Below are positions 23,454 through 32,291 of a DNA stretch of 64,000 nucleotides, one piece after another. The stretch's first letter is position 1; each line of letters begins with the position of its first letter. The position numbers and the translations under genes are program-made. The notes under the pieces were generated by a model. That model was not told where the DNA came from. It saw nothing but the letters and a program-made list of their open reading frames with translations, and did no database searches. This DNA comes from Bradyrhizobium betae (GTDB lineage Bacteria; Pseudomonadota; Alphaproteobacteria; Rhizobiales; Xanthobacteraceae): positions 248,001 to 312,000 of the forward strand of contig NZ_MZXW01000050.1 in assembly GCF_004123905.1 (NCBI RefSeq), in the 5' to 3' direction.

Positions 23454-24551
23454 TCAGGCGAGCGCGGCCTGGCGTTCCCGCACCGGCTCGCGGGTGGCCT
23501 TCACGGGCTCGGCAAGCCGCGTGAAGCTGCGCTGGCCCGCAGACACGGGCGCCTCGACGATGACGCCTTCGCAGACGATCTGCCCGCCGAGCATCTTGAA
23601 TTCCAGCTTGTCGTAACGCGGCATCGTCTCGCCGGGCTCGGGCGGTAGCAGCCCAATGCGCCCCTGGATATTCAGCGCCGCATCGCCGGTGCCGTGAAGC
23701 CGCGGATTCCACATCCTGATCCCGGTCTCCGTCCAGCGCTGCCGGATCAGCGTGGCGCGATCGGCGGGTTCCACGACCTTTGCGCGAGCCTTCGGCGCGC
23801 TGGGGACCGTCGGAGCGGGAGCCTCAAGGACCGGCTCCGGCGCGATATCCGCGACGACGCTCGGTGTGTTGGCGGAACAATCCTCCACGGCGACCGCTGC
23901 GACCGGGACGGGGTCGTTGGCGGGGACCGGCGGCTCAACCTCGATCGCGACGCCGGGCGATGGAGCGCTGTCGATGCTGGTCTCGGAGGCGTTCTCGGCT
24001 GAGACTTCGCGATCGGCAAGCCCGACGCAGGAAGCGTCCACGACCGCCGGTTCAATATCCAGGACGATGATGGAGGAGGGATCGTCGTCGACGACGAGAA
24101 CGGGGGCATCAACCGGAGCGATTTCGATATCGACCGATGCGGCCGGCGTCTCCTCCGCGACGACGGGCTCGTCGCTCGCCAAGAGTTCCGTAGGCGGATC
24201 GTCGCTGATGAACTCCGCAGTATCGACGGGCTCGCTCTCGACCTCGACCGGCGCGACTGCAACCGCTTCCGCGACGATCGGCTCGATCTCTGCCGGCGTC
24301 TCCCGGCATGAAGCGACGCTGACGTTGATATCGGTTGACGCGGTCGACGGGCTCTCCGGGACGACAGAGATCGTGGTGCCGTGCTCGGCGAGGGGAGCTG
24401 CGATCGCGGTGTCAGCGACGATTGCAGATGAATTGTCTGCGGCGCGCACGGCGTCGTCGATGCCGCCGCTGTGCGGCAGGGGCCGAAGCCGGGTGAACGC
24501 CCATTTCACCGCGGGAATGCGGCGCAGCAACGATATCAGTCTCGAAAGCAC
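23454..24551 (-). CDS. Acidic, low-complexity protein with conserved C-terminal part
   Basis: 365 residues, read from a GTG at 24551 without a clear ribosome-binding site, so the start is uncertain. A basic hydrophobic-like lead (LSRLISLLRRIPAVKWAFTRLRPLP) is followed by about 220 residues very rich in Ala, Val, Glu, Asp and Pro, surely disordered and negatively charged. The last 110 residues are ordered-looking: ATLIRQRWTETGIRMWNPRLHGTGDAALNIQGRIGLLPPEPGETMPRYDKLEFKMLGGQIVCEGVIVEAP. I recognise no named family. The gene is isolated, and its counter-strand frame is a long shadow caused by the biased composition. Confidence 0.7.
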   Translation of the reverse strand: MLSRLISLLRRIPAVKWAFTRLRPLPHSGGIDDAVRAADNSSAIVADTAIAAPLAEHGTTISVVPESPSTASTDINVSVASCRETPAEIEPIVAEAVAVAPVEVESEPVDTAEFISDDPPTELLASDEPVVAEETPAASVDIEIAPVDAPVLVVDDDPSSIIVLDIEPAVVDASCVGLADREVSAENASETSIDSAPSPGVAIEVEPPVPANDPVPVAAVAVEDCSANTPSVVADIAPEPVLEAPAPTVPSAPKARAKVVEPADRATLIRQRWTETGIRMWNPRLHGTGDAALNIQGRIGLLPPEPGETMPRYDKLEFKMLGGQIVCEGVIVEAPVSAGQRSFTRLAEPVKATREPVRERQAALA

Positions 24552-24758
24552 TGGGAGTTGTCCAAGAGGTACTCAGGCCGTAGGCAATCGCTGATTCGCC
24601 AGCAATATCAAAAACTGCCCCGGCCGTCACACCGATGTCAATCTAGGTGGGACCAATTGCAGAACATCCGCACACCATCGTGCGCGCGCCCAACGTCGGG
24701 CTTCCAAGCGTCGTCCTCCCTAGCGTAATTTGAAACGTCTGGGGAGTGAGGACAATAC

Positions 24759-25568
24759 ATGAGGAAGATCACCGCCATTGCAGCGGTTCTGCTCTGGTCG
24801 ACATGCGCATTCGCGCAAGATCGCACCATCACCGTGGCCTCGACGACATCGACGGAACAGTCTGGCCTGTTCGGCTATTTGCTGCCGCTGTTCACGAAGG
24901 CCGAAGGGATCAATGTGAACGTCGTTGCCGTCGGCACCGGCCAGGCACTCGACATTGGACGGCGTGGCGATGCCGACGTGGTGTTCGTGCATGACAGGCA
25001 AGCCGAAGACAAGTTCATGTCTGAGGGACAGGGCGTGAAGCGCTTCGACGTCATGTACAACGACTTTGTCATCGTCGGCCCCGGAAGCGATCCCGCCAAG
25101 ATCGCCGGCGGCAAGGACGTCGCGGCGGCGCTGCGCAAGATCGCGGCGGCAAAGGCGCCGTTCATCTCGCGCGGCGACAAGTCTGGCACGCATGCGGCGG
25201 AGCTGAGATTGTGGAAGGAGGTGGGCGTCGACATCGGTGCCGGCAAGGACGCCTGGTACCGCGAGATCGGCCAGGGCATGGGCCCGGCGCTGAACATGGC
25301 GTCGTCGTCGAATGCCTATCTTCTGTCGGATCGCGGTACCTGGCTGTCGTTCAAGAACCGCGGCGAGCTTGCCATTTTGACCGAAGGCGACAAGCGGCTG
25401 TTCAACCAATACGGCGTGATGCTGGTGAATCCGGCCACGCATCCGAATGTGAAGGCGAAGGACGGGCAGGTCTTCATCGACTGGCTGGTCTCGCCGAAGG
25501 GGCAGGATGCGATCGCCGGCTACAAGGTCGGCGGCGAGCAGCTATTTTTCCCCAACGCGTCCCACTAG
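24759..25568 (+). CDS. tupA: Tungstate ABC transporter substrate-binding protein
   Basis: 269 residues with a clear signal peptide (MRKITAIAAVLLWSTCAFA). The TTST ligand segment at the mature N-terminus (VASTTSTEQSGLF), the stretch ALDIGRRGDADVVFVHDR and FISRGDKSGTHAAELRLWK are hallmarks of TupA, the high-affinity tungstate binder, rather than ModA. It would deliver tungstate to the TupB permease. tupB lies convergent and overlaps this gene's end by 27 bases; no tupC ATPase occurs in the window. Tungstate supply could serve W- or Mo-enzymes such as the molybdenum hydroxylase at 32608-35374, which is only inference. Confidence 0.93.
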   Translation: MRKITAIAAVLLWSTCAFAQDRTITVASTTSTEQSGLFGYLLPLFTKAEGINVNVVAVGTGQALDIGRRGDADVVFVHDRQAEDKFMSEGQGVKRFDVMYNDFVIVGPGSDPAKIAGGKDVAAALRKIAAAKAPFISRGDKSGTHAAELRLWKEVGVDIGAGKDAWYREIGQGMGPALNMASSSNAYLLSDRGTWLSFKNRGELAILTEGDKRLFNQYGVMLVNPATHPNVKAKDGQVFIDWLVSPKGQDAIAGYKVGGEQLFFPNASH

Positions 25569-26240
25569 CAGGAAGGCGAGGGTCGACACCGTGACGCTGA
25601 GCGCGAGCAGGATCAGTCCTAGTCCGAGCGCAAGCGGGAGGTCGCCCTTGCTGGTTTCAAGTGCGACCGCCGTCGTCATCGTGCGCGTAAAACCGCGGAT
25701 GTTGCCGCCGACGATGATGATGGCGCCGACCTCGGCGATGGCGCGCCCGAACGCCGCGAGAAAAGCCGTCAGCAGCGACGTTCGTCCCAGCGCGAACAGC
25801 AGCGCCATGCTGCGCAGCATCGAAAGCCCATCAATCCGCGCGAGGTCGCCATACTCGACCCACAGCAGGCTCGCCGGCCGGTGCACCAGCGCGACCACGA
25901 TCGGGGTTGCGAGCAGTGTCTGCGCGATCACCATGGCCGTCGGCGTGAACAACAGGCCGGCAGCGCCGAGCGGACCGGCCCGCGACAGCAGAAGATAAAG
26001 CGCAAGTCCGACCACGACCGGCGGAAGGCCGAGCAGCGCATTGGTCAGTACGATGATGACCTGCCGCCCTCGGAAACGGGCGATCGCGAGCAGCACCCCG
26101 ATTGGGGCGCCGATCAGCAGCGCGAGGATGCCCGCGGTCAAGCTGACACGCACCGACAATGCCACGATGCCGAGCAGCTCGGCGTCGGCTGCGCCGATCA
26201 GCGTGAAGGCGGCACCGATGGATCGTGCAAAATCGTTCAT
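25542..26240 (-). CDS. tupB: Tungstate ABC transporter permease
   Basis: 232 residues with about five membrane helices and the binding-protein-dependent permease signature AFGRAIAEVGAIIIVGGNIRG (EAA-like loop with G at its centre). This sequence, together with GLPPVVVGLALYLLLSRAGPLG, is typical of TupB. The gene is transcribed opposite to tupA and overlaps it tail to tail by 27 bases, an arrangement that differs from the usual tupABC operon. The ATPase tupC is missing both here and upstream: the 268 bases to pstS hold no ATPase. The complete length and intact loop argue against decay. Confidence 0.9.
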   Translation of the reverse strand: MNDFARSIGAAFTLIGAADAELLGIVALSVRVSLTAGILALLIGAPIGVLLAIARFRGRQVIIVLTNALLGLPPVVVGLALYLLLSRAGPLGAAGLLFTPTAMVIAQTLLATPIVVALVHRPASLLWVEYGDLARIDGLSMLRSMALLFALGRTSLLTAFLAAFGRAIAEVGAIIIVGGNIRGFTRTMTTAVALETSKGDLPLALGLGLILLALSVTVSTLAFLLVGRVGEK

Positions 26241-26508
26241 CCGGCCTGACGCTGCTGCGCCGGCAAGAGATCAAGGACCAGATCAACGTCCATTCGAAAG
26301 TCCCCGGGCTCAGCAGCGGCTCGGCTGCTTCTCATGGACCCTCGCGTAGTCTCGCCGCTGCGAGCCGGCAACAGGCCTCTTGCCGACTAAATCATGATTC
26401 ACAGCGGAATTTCCAGAAGGGATCGAGGTGCCCCCGACCGCGGGGGACACCGGCGAACCGATCGCCGTCCAGATCGGGAGCGCTTCGTCGGATCTCCTTT
26501 GTCGAGCC

Positions 26509-27564
26509 TTAGCGCTTGACGCTCGCCGACGCCGAGACGGTGGGCGCCACCTCGATGCTCTGCTGCCAGTAGCGCTCGATCTGCTCGACCAGGGCGGCCG
26601 GCAGCGGCACGTAGTTGAGTGTTTCGGCCTGGGACTTTCCGCTCTCCAGCGACCAGCGCACGAAGTCGATGGCGGCCGCCGACCGGTCCTGAGATTTCGG
26701 CGCCTTCGGCATCAGCACGAAGGTCGTCGCCGTGATCGGGTAGGCGTCTTCGCCGGGTGCATTGGTGAGCACGAGATGGAAATCCTTCTCCGCCTTCCAG
26801 TCCGCGCTCGCGGCCGCCGCCTGGAACGAGGCTGCATCGGGGACGACGAAATTGCCGGCGCTGTTCTGCACCACGCCAAACGAGATTCTATCCAGCCGTT
26901 GCAGCGCGTAGGTGTATTCGAGATAGCCGATCGCGCCGGGAACGAGACTGACGAGCGAGGCGACGCCGTCATTGCCCTTGCCGCCGAGGCCAAGCGGCCA
27001 CTCGACTGAGGTGCCTTCGCCGACGCTCGTCTTCCATTGCGGGCTGACCTTCGCGAGGTAGTTCGACCAGTTGAATGTCGTGCCTGATCCGTCGATGCGG
27101 TGAACCACGGTGATCGGCGTGTTCGGTAGCTTGATGTCGGGGTTGATCGCGCGAATGGCCGGATCATTCCAGGATTTCAGCTTGCCGAGATAGATGTCGG
27201 CGAGCACGGGCCCGGTGAAGCGGATCTGACCGGGCTTGACGCCGTCGATATTGACCACCGGCACGACGCCTCCGATCACGATCGGGAATTGCATCATGCC
27301 GAGCCTGTCGAGCTCCTTGGGATCGAGCGGCATGTCGCTCGCGCCGAAGTCGACCGCTTCCTTCTTGATCAGGCCGACGCCGATGCTCGAGCCGACGGCT
27401 TGGTAGCTGACGACGTTGCCGGTCTTCGTCTTGTACGCGTCGATCCATTTCGCCATCACGGGCGAAACGAAGGTTGACCCCGCTCCTTTGGTCTCGGCGG
27501 CCAGGCTTGGCGTGGCGACGAGCAGAGCGGTGAGGACGATGGGAAGCCTGATGTGTTTGTTCAT
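26509..27564 (-). CDS. pstS: Phosphate ABC transporter substrate-binding protein
   Basis: 351 residues from ATG 27564; a GTG two codons upstream is the other possible start. Signal peptide MNKHIRLPIVLTALLVATPSLA. Phosphate-contact motifs are present: KGAGSTFVSPVMAKWIDAY, VGSSIGVGLIKKEAVDFGASDMPL and HRIDGSGTTFNWSNYL. It binds phosphate in the periplasm. No pstCAB or phoU follows in the window, so it is an orphan copy or lies apart from its transporter; high-similarity copies of pstS outside the pst operon are known in other bacteria. I found no convincing Pho box in the 390 bases upstream. Confidence 0.93.
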   Translation of the reverse strand: MNKHIRLPIVLTALLVATPSLAAETKGAGSTFVSPVMAKWIDAYKTKTGNVVSYQAVGSSIGVGLIKKEAVDFGASDMPLDPKELDRLGMMQFPIVIGGVVPVVNIDGVKPGQIRFTGPVLADIYLGKLKSWNDPAIRAINPDIKLPNTPITVVHRIDGSGTTFNWSNYLAKVSPQWKTSVGEGTSVEWPLGLGGKGNDGVASLVSLVPGAIGYLEYTYALQRLDRISFGVVQNSAGNFVVPDAASFQAAAASADWKAEKDFHLVLTNAPGEDAYPITATTFVLMPKAPKSQDRSAAAIDFVRWSLESGKSQAETLNYVPLPAALVEQIERYWQQSIEVAPTVSASASVKR

Positions 27565-27957
27565 GAGCACGACGCTAACAGGTGAGGCACGAAGCCGATG
27601 TGGTCTATGTCACAATAGCGTCGCGAAGCATTCGCACCGGCCATTGCGCATCAATTACACCACGCCGTTGGCAAGGACCGCATCGTCCGATTGGTGGAGA
27701 TCGAGCGGCGTGCCGAAGTGCCCCCTGGCGCCCAGTCGTCTGTCCGCTGTGGGGCAGGAGGAGGCTCAAATTTGGGGCAAACTGTCTGCCAGAGCGTCAA
27801 ATCATGCCGTTTCGCGGCCGATAGGATTCCCGCCTTGGATGCTTTAAGGAAGGGGCAGGATCAGGTCGCACGGCCCTTTGGGCGGTGCTAGACCTGATGC
27901 AGAAACAATGGGGCCGGGCCGGCAGGGCACGCCCGCAAGGATGAAGGACAGGACGCA
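27565..27957. other. Intergenic region between divergent pstS and 3-hydroxyacyl-CoA dehydrogenase
   Basis: About 390 bases between divergent genes, so promoters for both must lie here. Short open frames in it have no ribosome-binding sites and read as shadows. Neither a Pho-box-like repeat nor a strong sigma-70 promoter pair is convincing by eye. Confidence 0.5.
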
Positions 27958-28809
27958 ATGATCCAGACCGTTGGCATCATCGGGGCAGGGACCATGGGGA
28001 ACGGCATCGCGCAGATCTGCGCGGCGGCCGGGCTTTCGGTCGTGATGGTCGACATCTCCGATGCGGCGGTGAACCGCGGAATTTCGACCGTCGGCGGCAG
28101 CCTCGAGCGCCTGGTCAAGAAGGAGAAGATGTCGGCGGCGGATCGTGACGCCACGCTCAAGCGCATCACCGGCACCACCGACCGCGCCAAGCTCGTCGAT
28201 TGCGACCTCGTCATCGAGGCCGCGACCGAGAACGAGGAACTGAAGGTCAAGATCCTGAAGGATCTCTGTGCCACGCTGTCGCCGCGCACGCTGCTCGCGA
28301 CCAACACCTCCTCGATCTCGATCACCAAGCTTGCCGCCGCAACCGATCGCCCCGACCGTTTCATCGGCATGCACTTCTTCAACCCGGTGCCGGTCATGGC
28401 GCTGCTTGAGCTCATCCGCGGCTTGCAGACTTCGGACGACACCCATGCCAAGGCGCTCGATTTCGCCCAGCGCGTCGGCAAGGTGGCGATCACCGCCAAG
28501 AACAGCCCGGGCTTTGCCGTCAACCGCATCCTGTGCCCGATGATCAACGAGGCGATCTTCGCGCTCCAGGAAGGGATCGCCACCGCGGAAGAGATCGACG
28601 CTGGCATGAAGCTCGGCTGCAACCACCCGATCGGGCCGCTGGCGCTGGCCGATCTCGTCGGGCTCGACACCATGCTGTCGGTGATGGAGGTCTTCTACAA
28701 GGGCTTCAACGACCCCAAATACCGTCCGGCCCCCTTGCTCAGGGAAATGGTCGATGCCGGCCATCTCGGCCGCAAGACCGGGCAGGGTTTTTACACTTAC
28801 GGCGCCTGA
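27958..28809 (+). CDS. hbd: 3-hydroxybutyryl-CoA dehydrogenase
   Basis: 283 residues. The N-terminal Rossmann fold has GIIGAGTMGNGIAQICAAAGLSVVMVDIS (G-x-G-x-x-G, then D for NAD). The catalytic region includes IGMHFFNPVPVMALLELIRG, with His as base and nearby Ser/Asn (ATNTSSISITKLA). The C-terminal helical domain ends PNPLLREMVDAGHLGRKTGQGFYTYG-like, as in the family. It interconverts acetoacetyl-CoA and 3-hydroxybutyryl-CoA, in polyhydroxybutyrate and fatty-acid metabolism. In many alphaproteobacteria it follows etfBA; here those genes are not seen in the window. AGGA before ATG 27958 is the ribosome-binding site. Confidence 0.94.
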   Translation: MIQTVGIIGAGTMGNGIAQICAAAGLSVVMVDISDAAVNRGISTVGGSLERLVKKEKMSAADRDATLKRITGTTDRAKLVDCDLVIEAATENEELKVKILKDLCATLSPRTLLATNTSSISITKLAAATDRPDRFIGMHFFNPVPVMALLELIRGLQTSDDTHAKALDFAQRVGKVAITAKNSPGFAVNRILCPMINEAIFALQEGIATAEEIDAGMKLGCNHPIGPLALADLVGLDTMLSVMEVFYKGFNDPKYRPAPLLREMVDAGHLGRKTGQGFYTYGA

Positions 28810-28951
28810 TCATGGCGTTGGCGGCGGATGCCGCAGCTTCCGCCGCCAAATCCCCGCGATTTGCGCTGCGACAAAGACGCCGCGCGCAATTGACCCGACA
28901 ATTGTCGAACGGGCGGCCCCGCGGGAACAACGAAATCGGATAACAAACGAC

Positions 28952-29416
28952 ATGTCGGATCGACTGAAGGCCGAGCGGGAAGCTCTGGCCGCGCGGCGGA
29001 ACCTGCTGACCCAGGATGCCATCGAGCGCACCGGGATCACCGAGGAGATGATCGGGGAACTCGTCACCCGCTTCTACGGACGCGTGCGCGAGGATGCGCT
29101 GCTCGGTCCGGTGTTCGCGATCGTGCAGAATTGGGACGAGCATCTCGCCAAGCTCACGGATTTCTGGTCGTCGGTCGTGCTGATGAGCGGCCGCTATCAC
29201 GGCTCGCCGATGCGGGCGCACATCCCGCTCAGTCTCGTTGGCGATCATTTCGACCGCTGGCTCGACCTGTTCGAGCAGACCGCGCACGAAGTCTGCCCGC
29301 CGCCGGCGGCGGCGCTCTTCATCGAGAAGGCACGTCGCATCGCCGACAGTTTTGAGATGGCGTCGGCGACTGTCGCAGGCCGGATCGCTTCACCGCGCCA
29401 CGTGCTCAGGTCGTGA
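28952..29416 (+). CDS. Group III truncated hemoglobin
   Basis: 154 residues from ATG 28952. The haem pocket segments FYGRVREDALLGPVFA, WDEHLAKLTDFWSSVVLMSGRYHGSPMRAH and HFDRWLDLFEQTA match group III truncated globins (TrHb3), with proximal His in the HFDRW stretch and a tryptophan/phenylalanine-rich distal side (DFWSS). It would bind O2 or NO in the cytoplasm. The gene lies between hbd and a Rieske protein on the same strand, with 142- and 153-base gaps, so it is probably its own unit. Functions suggested for the family are microaerobic O2 handling or NO defence. Confidence 0.9.
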   Translation: MSDRLKAEREALAARRNLLTQDAIERTGITEEMIGELVTRFYGRVREDALLGPVFAIVQNWDEHLAKLTDFWSSVVLMSGRYHGSPMRAHIPLSLVGDHFDRWLDLFEQTAHEVCPPPAAALFIEKARRIADSFEMASATVAGRIASPRHVLRS

Positions 29417-29420
29417 CATA

Positions 29421-29450
29421 CAAAATGCCTGCTTGCAAAATGCCTGCTTG
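29421..29450. repeat. Perfect 15-bp tandem duplication
   Basis: The unit CAAAATGCCTGCTTG is present twice back to back, starting 5 bases after the globin gene stop. It looks like a replication-slippage duplication; no function is visible. Confidence 0.85.
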
Positions 29451-29569
29451 AGAACGGCAAGCTCCTCGCACGATGGCGCATCGCACCAATTCCAGCATCA
29501 TCGGTCTGATCTGCAAAATCATCATGCCGCTCGCGTGGTGCGACGTAGAATTCACGAAAAACGCGTTTA

Positions 29570-30328
29570 ATGCGTTCATTCGCATTCAATCAAAGCGAGC
29601 AAAGACATATTGATGCATTGCGGCGCCAATTCTCCGCCTTGTTTTCGGCAGAGTTCCAGCGCCTGCTAGCGAGCATGTCGCGCTCATCATTCAATATCAA
29701 TTCATCATCCTTCGAGAGCACTGCGGAACCTGACGTTGACGCAGCCACGGAGCAGACGCGGCGCACGCTGCTGCTCGGTGCGCTCGCCACCACCGCCTGT
29801 CTCGGTTGTTCCACGCAGTCGCGCGCAGGCGAGGATCCGCCCGGTTCCGACGAGCGGCCGCAGAAGGGCGATCTGCTCGTCTTCTCCGAAGGCGAGCAGG
29901 AGGGAAAGCTCATCACGTCTGCTGATGTCCCGAGCGGCGGACCGCCGGTGCACGCGTGGCCGAAAGATCCCAAGACATCGGTCGTGCGCAGCGCCTCGCG
30001 CCTCAACGAGATCCTGATCATCCGCCTCGACCCCGCCGAGCTCGACGAGCAAACCAAAGCTCGCGCCGTCGACGGCATCCTCGCTTATTCGGCGATCTGC
30101 TCGCATGCCGGCTGTCCCGTCACCGCCTGGGTCAAGAGCGATGTCGGCGACAAGGAGGTGTTCAAGTGCATGTGCCACAACTCCGAATACGATCCTCGCG
30201 CGGGCGCGCAGGTCGTGTTCGGGCCGGCGCCGCGGCGGCTCGCCGCGCTGCCGCTTGCGCTCGCTGACACCTCGCTCAGCGTCGCCGGCAACTTCATCGG
30301 AAAGGTAGGTGGCGTGCAGCCAGGATGA
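29570..30328 (+). CDS. Tat-type Rieske [2Fe-2S] protein
   Basis: 252 residues. The Rieske fold lies at about 160-230 and has both cluster motifs: C-S-H-A-G-C and C-M-C-H-N-S-E-Y-D (C-x-H and C-x-x-H ligands, plus the disulfide Cys pair). Near residues 63-85 a twin-arginine leader appears (TRRTLLLGALATTACLG), followed by a Cys that could be lipidated. The 60 residues before it are unusual for a Tat leader, so translation may begin at an internal ATG (29675), though no good ribosome-binding site was seen at either. It sits just upstream of the PQQ dehydrogenase at 30447, on the same strand, and could take electrons from it. No cytochrome b/c1 partners are nearby. Confidence 0.85.
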   Translation: MRSFAFNQSEQRHIDALRRQFSALFSAEFQRLLASMSRSSFNINSSSFESTAEPDVDAATEQTRRTLLLGALATTACLGCSTQSRAGEDPPGSDERPQKGDLLVFSEGEQEGKLITSADVPSGGPPVHAWPKDPKTSVVRSASRLNEILIIRLDPAELDEQTKARAVDGILAYSAICSHAGCPVTAWVKSDVGDKEVFKCMCHNSEYDPRAGAQVVFGPAPRRLAALPLALADTSLSVAGNFIGKVGGVQPG

Positions 30329-30446
30329 TGGACGGTGCGGGGTGTGCCCGCGCCACGAGAGGCCGCATCCGCCGTTGGGCGGACGACGGGACGAACGACA
30401 AGAATTCGCCACAAGAATTCAAACGGATGAAAAAAGGGGAACGTCC

Positions 30447-32186
30447 ATGAAAATGTCGATGACCAGGAAGCAATGGTACCTGTCCGGCTTCGTCGCCTTC
30501 ACCTGCCTTGCCGCGACCGCCGCGATCGCCGGCCCGATCGAGAACTACGCGCCTGTCACCCAGCAGCGCCTGGAGAATCCGGAACCCGGCAACTGGATGC
30601 TCTACCGGCGCACCTATGACGGTCAGGGCTATAGCCCGCTCGACCAGATCACCGCCGACAACGTCAAGAATCTCACGCCGGTCTGGACCTTCGCCACCGG
30701 CGTCGTCGAGGGCCACGAGGCCCCGCCGATCGTCAACAACGGCGTGATGTTCGTGGCGACCCCGATGGGGCAGGTGATTGCGATCAACGCGAAAACCGGC
30801 GACGAATACTGGCGCTACAAGCGGCAGCTTCCCGACGATCTGTTCCAGTTGCATCCGACCAGCCGCGGCGTCGGACTCTGGGAGGACAAGCTCTATCTCG
30901 CCACCACCGACGACCATGTCGTCGCGCTCGACGCCAAGACCGGCAAGGTGGTGTGGGACACCAAGGTGCAGGATTACAAGAAGGGTCAGTACATGACCCT
31001 GATGCCGCTGATCGTCGACGGCAAGGTCATTGTCGGCGGCTCCGGCGGTGAGTTCGGCGTGCGCGGCTATGTCGCTGCCTACGATGCCAAGGACGGCAAG
31101 GAGCTGTGGCGGACCTACACCATTCCCGGCGAAGGCGAGCCCGGCCATGACACCTGGCAGGGCGACGACTGGAAGAACGGCGGCGGCTCGGCTTGGATGA
31201 CCGGCAATTACGACAAGGACACCAAGACCGTCTATTGGGGTGTCGGCAACGCCGCGCCGTGGCCCGGCGAAATGCATCCCGGCGACAATCTCTACACGTC
31301 GTCCGTGCTCGCGCTCGATCCCAACAACGGCAAGATCAAAACCTATCACCAGTACCACCAGAACGATTCCTGGGACTGGGATGAGGTCGAGGCGCCGATG
31401 CTGATCGACCTGCAGCGCGACGGTCGCAACATCAAGAGCCTGGTCCATCCGGGGCGCGACGCGATCTTCTGGGTGCTCGAGCGCACCCCGACCAAGATCA
31501 ACTATGTCGCCGGCTGGCCGTTCGTTGCCACCGACGTCTGGAAGGGCATCGATGCCGAGAGCGGCAAGCCGATCGTCGATCCCGATCACAAGCCGGTTGT
31601 CGGCAAGCGCGTCGAGTTCTGCCCGTCGCTGTGGGGCGGCAAGGACTGGCCGTCGGCGGCCTACAGCCAGAAGACCGGCCTCGTCTACGTGCCCGCCAAC
31701 GAGAATTTCTGCGGCGGCTTCACCGGCGAGAAGGTTCCGCTGAAGCCCGGCGAGCTCTGGCTCGGCACCAAGCCGGAGGACATCGGCCTCAAGGCCAAGC
31801 CCGGCGCCGATCATTTCGGCGAGCTCCAGGCCTGGGATCCCGCCACCGGCAAGAAGGTGTGGCAGCATAACTTCCCGAAATCGCAGCTGTTCGGCTCGGT
31901 GACGGCGACCGCGGGCGACCTCATCTTCGCCGGTGGCACCAACGACCGCAACTTCCGTGCCTTCAATGCCAAGACGGGCGAGCTGTTGTGGGAGCAGAAG
32001 ACGAACTCCGGCATCATGGGCATGCCGGTGTCCTATGAGATCGACGGCACGCAATACATCGCGATCCAGTCGGGATGGGGCGTGGATGCGCAACGCATCC
32101 AGGATGCACTTGTGACCAACAATATCGGCATCGAAGCCAACGTGCCGCAGGGCGGCGTCGTCTGGGTGTTCGCGCTGAAGAAGTAA
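30447..32186 (+). CDS. PQQ-dependent alcohol dehydrogenase, lanthanide-type signature, no vicinal disulfide
   Basis: 579 residues from ATG 30447 (AAAAAGGGGAAC upstream). Signal peptide to about residue 28. It has the eight-blade quinoprotein propeller, with tryptophan-docking repeats such as AKTGDEYWRY, AKTGKVVWD and AKDGKELWRTY. Metal/PQQ-site residues by comparison with XoxF: E202 (GSGGEFG), N268 (GVGNAAP), catalytic D310 and the extra D312 in WDWDE. The D-x-D is the published marker of lanthanide use. Unlike the other two dehydrogenases here, it lacks the adjacent Cys-Cys pair; the region reads LFQLHPTSRG. The substrate is unknown. A Rieske protein precedes it and no cytochrome c follows. 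A hairpin terminator lies 40 bases downstream. Confidence 0.92.
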   Translation: MKMSMTRKQWYLSGFVAFTCLAATAAIAGPIENYAPVTQQRLENPEPGNWMLYRRTYDGQGYSPLDQITADNVKNLTPVWTFATGVVEGHEAPPIVNNGVMFVATPMGQVIAINAKTGDEYWRYKRQLPDDLFQLHPTSRGVGLWEDKLYLATTDDHVVALDAKTGKVVWDTKVQDYKKGQYMTLMPLIVDGKVIVGGSGGEFGVRGYVAAYDAKDGKELWRTYTIPGEGEPGHDTWQGDDWKNGGGSAWMTGNYDKDTKTVYWGVGNAAPWPGEMHPGDNLYTSSVLALDPNNGKIKTYHQYHQNDSWDWDEVEAPMLIDLQRDGRNIKSLVHPGRDAIFWVLERTPTKINYVAGWPFVATDVWKGIDAESGKPIVDPDHKPVVGKRVEFCPSLWGGKDWPSAAYSQKTGLVYVPANENFCGGFTGEKVPLKPGELWLGTKPEDIGLKAKPGADHFGELQAWDPATGKKVWQHNFPKSQLFGSVTATAGDLIFAGGTNDRNFRAFNAKTGELLWEQKTNSGIMGMPVSYEIDGTQYIAIQSGWGVDAQRIQDALVTNNIGIEANVPQGGVVWVFALKK

Positions 32187-32226
32187 GCTCCGCGGGCGGA
32201 TCGAAAGAAGCGGAGCGTCAGGGGGC

Positions 32227-32258
32227 AAATGCGGCGGACGGCAACGTCCGCCGCATTT
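32227..32258. terminator. Strong hairpin terminator between convergent genes
   Basis: A perfect 14-bp stem (left arm AAATGCGGCGGACG, right arm its reverse complement) with a GCAA tetraloop, followed by T residues on the plus strand and preceded by A residues, so it can end transcription in both directions. It lies between the PQQ dehydrogenase and the convergent small secreted protein gene. Confidence 0.88.
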
Positions 32259-32291
32259 TGCGTTGCGCTGAGGCTGCAGCCGCGAACCCCA

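Noticed and set aside
24759..25568. Possible molybdate-binding ModA
   Set aside because: The TTST segment and sequence style fit TupA (tungstate) better.
27565..27957. A Pho box upstream of pstS
   Set aside because: Only a loose resemblance (TTGTGACAT) with no repeated half sites.
30294..32228. A 644-residue minus-strand frame
   Set aside because: It is antisense to the PQQ dehydrogenase at 30447, and the sense gene has signal peptide and motifs.
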